Source: an uncultured Bacteroidales bacterium (lineage in GTDB: Bacteria > Bacteroidota > Bacteroidia > Bacteroidales > UBA932). Taken from it: DNA of 5,472 nucleotides. The translations under genes were made by a program, and so were the position numbers. This document shows, in pieces, positions 1 through 5,472 of this stretch. How positions within the stretch are numbered: position 1 is the stretch's first letter; the number at the start of each line of letters is the position of its first letter. The stretch spans positions 1 through 5,472 of the forward strand of contig CAMNNS010000101.1 in NCBI GenBank assembly GCA_946545765.1. The letters run 5' to 3'. A model generated the notes under the pieces. The model was not told where the DNA came from. It was given only the letters and a program-made list of their open reading frames with translations, and ran no database searches.

Positions 1-678
1 TTTTGTGGAGTAAATTGTTTTGCATTAATAAGCGGTTATGTTGGTTATAATGAAGGGGGAGAACTATCGGAAAAGGTTAGAAGAAAACCATATAGTGTTG
101 TATTATTAGATGAAATAGAAAAAGCACATTCTGACATTTACAACATTCTGTTGCAAGTACTTGATGAAGGAAGACTTACAGATAGTAACGGAAGAAATAT
201 TGATTTTAAGAATACAATAGTTATACTAACATCTAATATCGGGACAAAAGAGTTAAAAGACTTTGGTACTGGTATGGGATATGCAACAATAACCAAACAA
301 AACCAAGTTGCAAAAAATAAAGAGATAATAGAAAAAGCAATTAAAAAGTCATTTACACCAGAATTTTTAAATAGATTAGACGAACAAATACTCTTTAATC
401 CGCTTACATCAGAAGATTTAGAGAAAATTATTGACATAGAGTTAAAAGGTTTACAAGAGAGAGTTAAAGAATTAGGTTACAAATTGCAAGTAAGTAGCAC
501 TGCCAAGAAATATGTTGCAGAAAGTGCCTACGACCCACAATATGGTGCAAGACCGCTAAAAAGAGCAATTCAGAGGATGATAGAAAACCCTATATCAGAG
601 GCAATTATAGGAGACAAAATAAAAGTTGGAGCAACGATTAAAGTAACATTGCAAAAGGATAGAATTGTAGTTAAATAA
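1..678 (+). CDS. clpC: ClpC-type AAA+ protein unfoldase, C-terminal part (5' end off the window)
   Basis: The reading frame is open from the left edge to TAA at 676-678 and gives 225 residues, about the last quarter of a ClpC (usually 800-850 residues). It covers most of the second AAA+ module: the GYVGY substrate-gripping pore loop (34-48), the Walker B motif VVLLDE (97-114), sensor 1 TSN (229-237), the arginine finger in EFLNRLDE (Arg at 373-375) and sensor 2 GARPLKR (544-564), then the C-terminal small domain. ClpC forms hexamers in the cytoplasm that unfold proteins with ATP and feed them to ClpP. ClpC is preferred over the disaggregase ClpB because a DFGTGMGY stretch follows sensor 1 (259-282), where ClpC and ClpA carry the ClpP-docking tripeptide (usually VGF or IGL, here MGY). 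Odd: the first 11 codons do not match the expected RLIGxPP segment before GYVGY. Family assignment is secure; ClpC against another Clp ATPase is fairly secure. Confidence 0.9.
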   Translation, partial: FCGVNCFALISGYVGYNEGGELSEKVRRKPYSVVLLDEIEKAHSDIYNILLQVLDEGRLTDSNGRNIDFKNTIVILTSNIGTKELKDFGTGMGYATITKQNQVAKNKEIIEKAIKKSFTPEFLNRLDEQILFNPLTSEDLEKIIDIELKGLQERVKELGYKLQVSSTAKKYVAESAYDPQYGARPLKRAIQRMIENPISEAIIGDKIKVGATIKVTLQKDRIVVK

Positions 679-704
679 AAAATAGAAAAAAAAACCAAAT
701 AAAT

Positions 705-736
705 TTTGGAAAACAAATTATAATTACATACTTTTG
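705..736 (+). promoter_or_regulatory. Bacteroidetes-type promoter for tRNA-Lys
   Basis: A TTTG box at 705-708 is followed after 20 bases by TACTTTTG at 729-736, a full match to the Bacteroidetes primary sigma consensus TTTG-N19-21-TAnnTTTG. The transcription start is expected near 742, about 10 bases before the mature tRNA. It lies in the gap after clpC, so the tRNA does not depend on read-through. The match is seen directly; activity is inferred. Confidence 0.7.
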
Positions 737-751
737 CAACCCCAAAAGGGA

Positions 752-824
752 GATTCGCTAGCTCAGTTGGTAGAGCACAACACTTTTAATGTTGGGGTCT
801 CGGGTTCGAACCCCGAGCGGATCA
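752..824 (+). tRNA. tRNA-Lys (anticodon TTT)
   Basis: A complete 73-base cloverleaf can be drawn. The acceptor stem is GATTCGC (752-758) with GCGGATC (817-823), all paired with one T-G wobble. The D arm is GCTC/GAGC around AGTTGGTA. The anticodon stem is CAACA (778-782) with TGTTG (790-794), and its loop CTTTTAA places the anticodon TTT at 785-787. The variable region is GGGTC, and the T arm is TCGGG/CCCGA around TTCGAAC. The discriminator base is A824. The following bases are CGA, so the CCA end is not encoded and must be added after transcription, as is common in Bacteroidetes. The tRNA decodes AAA and AAG, heavily used lysine codons in this AT-rich DNA. It stands as a single-gene unit with its own promoter and terminator. 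Confidence 0.97.
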
Positions 825-875
825 CGAAGCCCCTTAAAAAGGGCATTCATAATATTAAAATTTTAGGTGAATACT

Positions 876-907
876 AAAGACCTCCTCTTAAACGAGGAGG
901 TCTTTTT
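876..907 (+). terminator. Rho-independent terminator after tRNA-Lys
   Basis: A perfect 12-bp stem pairs AAAGACCTCCTC (876-887) with GAGGAGGTCTTT (894-905) around a 6-base loop TTAAAC, and ends in a T run (903-907). It sits 51 bases past the end of the tRNA and closes the tRNA transcript before the next gene. The upstream arm begins with only three A's, so it is mainly a + strand terminator. Confidence 0.9.
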
Positions 908-945
908 ATTATTCAGACTACAGAAAATTTGATGGGACATTTTTG

Positions 946-953
946 TAATTTTG
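946..953 (+). promoter_or_regulatory. Possible -7 box (TAATTTTG) for the 340-residue gene
   Basis: TAATTTTG matches TAnnTTTG exactly and would give a start near 959 with a leader of about 40 bases before the ATG at 998. No TTTG lies at the usual 19-21 bases upstream; the nearest, at 928-931, is only 14 bases away. The box is short and the region is T-rich, so it could be chance. The terminator just upstream means that the gene does need a promoter here. Confidence 0.3.
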
Positions 954-997
954 TCGCAAATAAAGACGTTTAGACGCTGTATAATAATACTTCTACA

Positions 998-2020
998 ATG
1001 AACTTCTATAATGATGTAAAATTGTTTTTAGATCAGTATAACCTCCGATTTGATATTGGAGAGAATTTTTTTTTCTCTCCCGAGAAATCTCTTCTCATTA
1101 TTTTAGTATATCTAAACGATTACAAGAGAACTTCTATTGAGGATATAGATTCGTCGCACAATATTATTATCAATAAACACACAGATGCCAAAGATTTAGA
1201 AGTTATTTATTTATACGAAGACTCATGGTATTTTAGTAATGTGGCAAAAGAGAGAATAGAGTATAAATTAGGTAAAAGCAAATCTATTTACGCACGCAAA
1301 TGTAAGATAATAAGCCATTTAAATTCAATAAAAGAAGAAGATAGGATAAAGAAATTTATCAATAATCATCATAACTTAGGATGGATTAAATCGCCAATTT
1401 GGTACGCCTTAGAGTACAAAGAGAATATTGTAGCCGTTGCAACATTTTCAAATCCAATAGTAACTAATAGAACTAATGAGAATAAAGAGTTGCTAATTCC
1501 GGTTCATGAAGATAAAAAATCTTATAATTTTTACTCTTTTGAATGGACAAGATATGCCTCTTTATCAGATTATTATGTTATTGGAGGAATGAGCAAATTG
1601 CTACAATCGTTTGTTAATGAAACACTTAGTAAATATCAGTCAGATAACCTTTCTAATAATATCAATAAATCTAAACTGAGAAATGGATTAGAAAAAGTTG
1701 GCGAGTATTCACTTAACAATATTTCTTATCGCGATATGATAATAGGTATAGAAATAATGAGTTATTCAGATATTGAATGGGGTTGTGGAAAATCTTACGA
1801 AAAGCTTGGTTTTATGAGAATTGCCACATTGCCACCAATTGTAAAATATGTAAATTTAGAGAGTTATAATCGTATTAGTAAGAGCAACTATAGAAAACTA
1901 AATAGCAAAACTACAGAGGATAAAATATCTAATCCAAAATATGTAAAGATATTTAACAAAGGGAGTTACAAATGGTTAAAGCAAATTGCATTTAACAAAC
2001 CTATTTGGATAGATAGATAA
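998..2020 (+). CDS. Protein of unknown function, possible GNAT-like C-terminal half
   Basis: The gene encodes 340 residues from ATG at 998 to TAA at 2018-2020; no ribosome binding site is visible (TACTTCTACA precedes the ATG). I do not recognise a named family. Residues 1-97 look like a separate N-terminal region, rich in Ile, Tyr and Asn. From about 98 a second region has recognisable landmarks: ARKCKII (99-105), a FINNHHNLG segment (120-128), strands IWYALEYKENIVAVATFS (134-151), FEWTRYAS then YVIGGMSKLLQSFV (181-206), and MSYSDIEWGCGKSYEKLGF (254-272). That order of a strand pair, a Gly-Gly helix start and a final YEKLGF recalls GNAT acyltransferases, and also a domain I recall in phage-associated proteins and Bacteroidales hypothetical proteins; this comes from memory of motifs, not a search. 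There are no membrane segments or signal peptide, so it is probably cytoplasmic. The permease gene starts 5 bases after its stop. A T9 run near its start (1066-1074) is noted in the findings. Real gene: very likely. Function: unknown. Confidence 0.85.
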   Translation: MNFYNDVKLFLDQYNLRFDIGENFFFSPEKSLLIILVYLNDYKRTSIEDIDSSHNIIINKHTDAKDLEVIYLYEDSWYFSNVAKERIEYKLGKSKSIYARKCKIISHLNSIKEEDRIKKFINNHHNLGWIKSPIWYALEYKENIVAVATFSNPIVTNRTNENKELLIPVHEDKKSYNFYSFEWTRYASLSDYYVIGGMSKLLQSFVNETLSKYQSDNLSNNINKSKLRNGLEKVGEYSLNNISYRDMIIGIEIMSYSDIEWGCGKSYEKLGFMRIATLPPIVKYVNLESYNRISKSNYRKLNSKTTEDKISNPKYVKIFNKGSYKWLKQIAFNKPIWIDR

Positions 2021-2025
2021 TTTTG
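2018..2025 (+). promoter_or_regulatory. Possible -7 box (TAATTTTG) for the permease
   Basis: TAATTTTG is an exact TAnnTTTG match formed by the stop codon of the preceding gene and the bases after it. Transcription would begin near 2031, past the ATG at 2026, and would then require the in-frame ATG at 2071. The upstream element is poor (TTTA at 1991-1994, 23-base spacer), so this is a weak call. Confidence 0.25.
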
Positions 2026-3399
2026 ATGAACTTTACCTTTCAAAGTGGAGTGCAAAAATTAAAAGAATATATGAATATATTAAAATATACAGGTTTTAAT
2101 CCAGAACAACATAAGGCAAAAATTGAGATTATAGCAGGTTTTACCACCTTTATTACAATGTGTTATATCCTTGCTATCAATCCAGCTATACTCGGAGAAA
2201 GCGGTATGGATAAAGGGGCTGTTTTTACTGCGACAGCCATAACTACAGCATTTGCAACAATTTTAATGGGGCTTTTAGGAAGATTACCATTTGCCCAAGC
2301 ACCAGGAATGGGATTAAACTCATATTTTACATACACTATCGTTGAACAACTTGGATATAGCTGGCAAACTGCCCTAACTATTACATTTATAGTTGGTATC
2401 CTATATACTCTAATTGTTGTATTTAATATTCAGAAATATATCCTTAAGGCAATTCCTATAAATTTAAGATACTCTATTAGTGTCGGAGTTGGTCTTTTTA
2501 TAGCTTTTATCGGATTGAGAAATGCAGGTATAATCGTTGATAGCCCAAGCACTTTAGTTGAAATGGGATATGCCTCTAATAAATCAATAATTGCTTTTTT
2601 AGGGATTATTTTGAGTGGTTTCTTCCTTTTTAAAAAAATAAAAGGGGGATTATTTATCAGTATAATCATTTGCACCATTGTTGGTATTCCTTTCGGGATA
2701 ACTCAAATACCTGATAATTTTTCTGTTATCTCATTACCTTCTTCTGTTAAGAGTACTTTTTGTGCTTTTGATTTCTCAAACATTTTAGATACGGATATTT
2801 TAATCGTTATTTTGACCGTATTGTTTATCTGCCTCTTAGATACAATGGGTACCCTTCTTGGTCTTGCGAGCAAAACGGGAAAAACAGATGCAAATGGAGA
2901 GATAGAGAGAATGCGAGGGGCTCTATTAAGTGATTCTATAGCAACAACTTTTGGAGCTATGATTGGTTGTAGTGCAGTAACAACATTTACAGAGAGTGCA
3001 TCGGGAATAGCCGAAGGGGGAAAAAGTGGATTAACAAGTATAGTAACAGGTGTTTTGTTTCTTTTAGCACTATTCTTCTCTAACATACTACTAATTATAC
3101 CATTAGAAGCCACTACAGGTTCATTGGTTATTGTTGGGGTGCTAATGATTAGTGAAATAAATAAAATAGAGATGAAAGATATTACAGAAGCATTACCTTC
3201 TTTTATAACAATCATCTCTATACCTCTTACCTACTCTATTGGAGGTGGTATTATGTTGGGAATTCTAACTTACGCTTTTATAAAAATTGTAACATTTAAA
3301 ATTAAAGAGGTTAATATCGCGATGTATGTAATTGCTACACTTATACTTATAAAATTCTACTTAGATAGTATAGACGCAGGTTATATTAACGCTTTATAA
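2026..3399 (+). CDS. NCS2-family (AzgA/PbuG type) purine permease
   Basis: This gene encodes 457 residues from ATG at 2026 (TTG at 2023 just before it is less likely), ending in TAA. It is a very hydrophobic, multi-span inner-membrane protein of the AzgA/PbuG branch of the NCS2 family, which carries adenine, guanine or hypoxanthine inward with protons. Signatures, numbered from ATG 2026, are EIIAGFTTFITMCYILAINP (34-53), LPFAQAPGMGLNSYF (87-101), NLRYSISVGVGLFIAFIGL (146-164), LLDTMGTLLGLA in the TM8 region (270-281, with Asp272) and FTESASGIAEGGKSGLTS (321-338, with Glu323). The acidic residues in the last two segments line the substrate site in NCS2 proteins. The length fits the family. The in-frame ATG at 2071 would give 442 residues, closer to the usual N-terminus, which begins shortly before the EIIAG motif. 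The gene follows the unknown gene by 5 bases and converges on the transaldolase gene. Exact purine substrate cannot be told. Confidence 0.93.
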   Translation: MNFTFQSGVQKLKEYMNILKYTGFNPEQHKAKIEIIAGFTTFITMCYILAINPAILGESGMDKGAVFTATAITTAFATILMGLLGRLPFAQAPGMGLNSYFTYTIVEQLGYSWQTALTITFIVGILYTLIVVFNIQKYILKAIPINLRYSISVGVGLFIAFIGLRNAGIIVDSPSTLVEMGYASNKSIIAFLGIILSGFFLFKKIKGGLFISIIICTIVGIPFGITQIPDNFSVISLPSSVKSTFCAFDFSNILDTDILIVILTVLFICLLDTMGTLLGLASKTGKTDANGEIERMRGALLSDSIATTFGAMIGCSAVTTFTESASGIAEGGKSGLTSIVTGVLFLLALFFSNILLIIPLEATTGSLVIVGVLMISEINKIEMKDITEALPSFITIISIPLTYSIGGGIMLGILTYAFIKIVTFKIKEVNIAMYVIATLILIKFYLDSIDAGYINAL

Positions 3400-3412
3400 T
3401 AGCACAGAACTC

Positions 3413-4069
3413 CTATCTCATTTTATCTGCATCTTTGTTAAATATCTCAACACCTTTTTGTGTAAGAGGATGATTAACAAGATCTAAAATCGTATTAAGA
3501 GGGCAAGTTGCAATGTCTGCCCCAACTTCTATACATCTTAATATATGGCGTGAATGTCTAACAGAAGCAGCTAAAACTTGAGTATCAAACTCATAATAAT
3601 TGTACATATCTACTATCTGTTTTAGAAGAGCTATTCCATCACTACCTATATCATCCAATCTCCCGATAAAAGGACTTACAAATGTAGCACCCGCTTTTGC
3701 CGCTAAAAGTGCTTGTCCTACAGTAAATACCAAGGTACAATTTGTCGCATATCCTTTTTCTGAAAAATATTTTACTGCCTTAATACCATCTTCTGTACAA
3801 GGCAATTTTATTGTAATTTTTTTAGGATCAAGGGCATGTAGAATTTCTCCCTCTTTAATCATCCCATCTAAATCGTTTGCAAATACTTCGGCACTTACAG
3901 GACCGTCCACTATATTGCATATTGCTTTATAATGGTCGTAGATATTATCTAAACCCTTCACCCCCTCTTTTGCCATTAATGAAGGATTGGTAGTTACTCC
4001 ATCTAAAATTCCAAGCGATTGAGCTTTATGTATTTGCTCAAGGTTAGCAGTGTCGATAAAAAACTTCAT
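3413..4069 (-). CDS. tal: Transaldolase, small TalC/FSA-like type
   Basis: The gene encodes 218 residues from ATG (4067-4069) to TAG (3413-3415), the full length of the compact transaldolase subfamily. It is a cytoplasmic TIM-barrel enzyme that moves a dihydroxyacetone unit between sugar phosphates in the non-oxidative pentose phosphate pathway. Visible landmarks are MKFFIDTANL with Asp6, GVTTNPSL (24-31), SAEVFA with Glu61, ITIKLPCTEDG with the Schiff-base Lys88, NCTLVFT (110-116), and SPFIGRLDDIGSDG with Phe134. Fructose-6-phosphate aldolases of this fold have Gln and Tyr at the Glu61 and Phe134 positions, so the residues here favour true transaldolase. It starts 21 bases after the rmlB stop on the same strand with no promoter-like box between, so it is probably co-transcribed with rmlD and rmlB. 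The gene name talC could also be used. Confidence 0.95.
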   Translation of the reverse strand: MKFFIDTANLEQIHKAQSLGILDGVTTNPSLMAKEGVKGLDNIYDHYKAICNIVDGPVSAEVFANDLDGMIKEGEILHALDPKKITIKLPCTEDGIKAVKYFSEKGYATNCTLVFTVGQALLAAKAGATFVSPFIGRLDDIGSDGIALLKQIVDMYNYYEFDTQVLAASVRHSRHILRCIEVGADIATCPLNTILDLVNHPLTQKGVEIFNKDADKMR

Positions 4070-4090
4070 AGTATATATTTTATTAATTGG

Positions 4091-5176
4091 TTATTTTCTG
4101 TTACTATACATTTTTTTGTAATACTTTTTATACTCCCCACTTGTAACATCTTTAACCCACTCTTTATTTGCAAGATACCAATCTATCGTCTTCTCGATTC
4201 CCTCTTCAAATGTAAATTCAGGTTTCCAACCCAATTCTTTTCTAATTTTGGTAGAATCTATAGCATATCTCATATCATGTCCCGCTCTATCTGCCACATA
4301 GGTAATAAGTTTATTAGACTCACCCTTTTTTCTCCCTAACTTTTTATCTACTATCTTAATTATCAGCTTAACAAGGTCTATATTTCTCCATTCATTAAAT
4401 CCACCAATATTGTATGTATGTGAAATTTTACCTTTATAGAAAACCAAATCTATAGCTTTTGCATGATCTTCTACAAATAACCAATCTCTGACATTCAACC
4501 CTTTACCATATATAGGAAGTGGCTTTTTATTCTCGATATTATATATAACAAGTGGAATTAACTTCTCGGGAAATTGATAAGGTCCATAATTGTTACTGCA
4601 ATTTGTAACGACAACGGGAAGACCAAATGTATCGTGAAAAGCTCTAACAAAATGATCTGACGAAGCTTTAGAGGCCGAATAAGGAGAATGGGGATCATAT
4701 TTGCTACCCTCTACAAATAAAGATTTATCTAATTTTAAAGAACCATAAACCTCATCTGTAGAGATATGATAAAATCTATGATTTTTAGAAATTATATCTT
4801 TATTAGACAAACTACAGCCCCAAAAATCTTTTGCTACTTGAAGCAAAGTTAAAGTTCCAAGAACATTTGTTTTTGCAAAAGCAAATGGATCTTCTATACT
4901 TCTATCTACATGACTCTCTGCTGCTAAATGAATTACAGCATCTATATTATATTTTATGAATACATCTTTAACCCTCTTATAATCTGTTATATCACCTCTT
5001 TCAAAAAAATAATTCTTCTTATCTTGAATATCTTTTAGATTATTTAAGTTACCTGCATAAGTGAGTGAATCATAGTTTATAATTTTTGTACGGGGATACT
5101 TCTTAACAAAAAGACGCACAACATGAGAACCTATAAATCCTGCACCCCCTGTTATTAAAACCGTTTTATAAGACAT
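4091..5176 (-). CDS. rmlB: dTDP-glucose 4,6-dehydratase
   Basis: The gene encodes 361 residues, ATG at 5174-5176 to TAA at 4091-4093, a normal length for Bacteroidetes RmlB. It converts dTDP-D-glucose to dTDP-4-keto-6-deoxy-D-glucose, the second step of dTDP-L-rhamnose synthesis, using bound NAD+. It is an extended short-chain dehydrogenase. The N-terminal Rossmann motif is TGGAGFIGSH (9-18), followed by NYDSLTYAGN (34-43), HLAAESHVDRSI (83-94), the catalytic STDEVYG (139-145, with Asp141 and Glu142) and YSASK (166-170, Tyr166 and Lys170). The substrate-binding region follows with NCSNNYGPYQFPEKLIP (192-208) and GLNVRDWLFVEDH (226-238). All key residues are present. It lies 55 bases downstream of rmlD and 21 bases upstream of the transaldolase. 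rmlA and rmlC are expected beyond the right edge but are not seen. Confidence 0.97.
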   Translation of the reverse strand: MSYKTVLITGGAGFIGSHVVRLFVKKYPRTKIINYDSLTYAGNLNNLKDIQDKKNYFFERGDITDYKRVKDVFIKYNIDAVIHLAAESHVDRSIEDPFAFAKTNVLGTLTLLQVAKDFWGCSLSNKDIISKNHRFYHISTDEVYGSLKLDKSLFVEGSKYDPHSPYSASKASSDHFVRAFHDTFGLPVVVTNCSNNYGPYQFPEKLIPLVIYNIENKKPLPIYGKGLNVRDWLFVEDHAKAIDLVFYKGKISHTYNIGGFNEWRNIDLVKLIIKIVDKKLGRKKGESNKLITYVADRAGHDMRYAIDSTKIRKELGWKPEFTFEEGIEKTIDWYLANKEWVKDVTSGEYKKYYKKMYSNRK

Positions 5177-5219
5177 ATATGACTATTATGTTAAACAATT
5201 CTTAATTCATCTATGATTA

Positions 5220-5251
5220 CAAAAATAATAATTATACCAACTTTGAACAAC
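5220..5251 (-). promoter_or_regulatory. Possible internal promoter ahead of rmlB
   Basis: Reading the minus strand, GTTG at 5251-5248 is followed after 20 bases by TATTTTTG at 5227-5220. The second box matches TAnnTTTG exactly and the first has the TTG core of the -33 element. Transcription would begin near 5214 with a leader of about 38 bases before the rmlB ATG. The boxes straddle the rmlD stop codon. AT-rich sequence yields such boxes by chance, so this is moderate at best. Confidence 0.4.
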
Positions 5252-5472
5252 ATTTTTTTAAAGAGTCACTCCAGTGAGGTATCACTACCCCAAAAACCCT
5301 CTTAATTTTTGTCTTATCCAATACAGAATAGTTAGGTCTTTTTACCTTAGAGGGGAATTCATCAGAATGACAAGGATTTATAGCCGACTTCTTTTTGCTG
5401 ATTTTTTTTATCTCTAAAGCAAAATCATACCATGAGCAGACACCTTCATTAGAGTAATTGTATATCCCACAG
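5232..5472 (-). CDS. rmlD: dTDP-4-dehydrorhamnose reductase, C-terminal part (5' end off the window)
   Basis: On the minus strand a frame open from the right edge runs 79 codons to TAA at 5232-5234. It carries the characteristic RmlD C-terminus: GIYNYSNEGVCSWYDFALEI (residues 2-21 of the fragment), then PCHSDEFPSKVKRPNYSVLD (33-52), KTKIKRVFG, and the closing IPHWSDSLKKC. The RPxYSVLD and SWYDFA motifs are typical of the family and surround the sugar-binding end of the protein. RmlD reduces dTDP-4-keto-L-rhamnose to dTDP-L-rhamnose with NAD(P)H in the cytoplasm, the last step of the pathway in which RmlB acts earlier. The catalytic Rossmann half lies beyond the right edge. No frameshift or stop is seen in the visible part. 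Confidence 0.93.
   Translation of the reverse strand, partial: CGIYNYSNEGVCSWYDFALEIKKISKKKSAINPCHSDEFPSKVKRPNYSVLDKTKIKRVFGVVIPHWSDSLKKCCSKLV

Noticed and set aside
138..437. Minus-strand open frame opposite clpC
   Set aside because: It lies wholly antisense to a well-conserved AAA+ coding region, and its protein has no recognisable motif.
1..678. ClpB disaggregase as the identity of the left-edge gene
   Set aside because: The loop after sensor 1 with a hydrophobic-Gly-aromatic tripeptide and the C-terminal sequence fit ClpC; ClpB lacks a ClpP-docking loop.
695..709. CCAAA/TTTGG inverted repeat after clpC as a terminator
   Set aside because: The stem is only 5 bp and AT-rich, has no following T run, and its right arm is part of the tRNA promoter's upstream box.
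932..973. Short frame ATG to TAG of 13 codons ahead of the unknown gene, as a leader peptide
   Set aside because: It overlaps the possible -7 box at 946-953, shows no regulatory codon run and has no attenuator hairpin after it.
1058..1080. Hairpin inside the unknown gene as an intragenic terminator
   Set aside because: The T run is in the loop, and the bases after the stem (CGAGAAATC) are not a T tract.
2703..3215. Minus-strand open frame of about 170 codons inside the permease gene, and a smaller one at 2430-2678
   Set aside because: Both mirror the hydrophobic permease codons; conserved NCS2 motifs on the plus strand show which frame is real.
3413..4069. Fructose-6-phosphate aldolase as the product instead of transaldolase
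   Set aside because: Glu61 and Phe134 stand where that aldolase family has Gln and Tyr.
4019..4339. Plus-strand open frame across the tal-rmlB junction, and another at 3600-3932 within tal
   Set aside because: They are antisense to clear enzymes and show only shadow composition, with no motif or leader.

Overview
The window is AT-rich (roughly two thirds A+T by eye). Its promoter-like sites match the Bacteroidetes sigma-70 consensus (TTTG, about 20 bases, TAnnTTTG) rather than TTGACA/TATAAT, the gene starts lack clear Shine-Dalgarno sequences, and the tRNA gene does not encode its CCA end. With a Bacteroidetes-type ClpC, this points to a low-GC member of the Bacteroidetes, probably Bacteroidales. 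This is an inference from sequence features; no database was consulted.

Left part (1-910, + strand): the C-terminal quarter of a ClpC-type AAA+ unfoldase enters from the left edge and ends at 678. The 319 bases to the next gene (679-997) hold a good Bacteroidetes-type promoter, a complete tRNA-Lys(TTT) gene, a short trailer, a strong 12-bp hairpin terminator, and a -7-like box ahead of the next gene. The first 33 bases of the clpC frame do not match the segment expected just before the pore loop and deserve checking.

Middle (946-3399, + strand): a 340-residue conserved-looking protein of unknown function, with a C-terminal half that resembles an acyltransferase-like (GNAT-like) fold by motif only, is followed 5 bases later by an AzgA/PbuG-type NCS2 purine permease. 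They may be co-transcribed, although a perfect TAnnTTTG box overlaps the stop codon of the first gene and could serve the permease from an internal start.

Right part (3413-5472, - strand): three co-directional genes read right to left: the 3' end of rmlD (dTDP-4-dehydrorhamnose reductase), rmlB (dTDP-glucose 4,6-dehydratase) and a small transaldolase of the TalC/FSA-like family. RmlB and RmlD catalyse the first committed and the last steps of making dTDP-L-rhamnose from dTDP-glucose, for surface polysaccharide. The transaldolase is central carbon metabolism and seems to ride on the same transcript (21-base gap). The permease and transaldolase converge with only 13 bases between their stop codons and no visible terminator.

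I see no CRISPR array, insertion sequence, phage gene cassette or defence system. Most of the window is ordinary core-genome content. The least explained object is the 340-residue protein.
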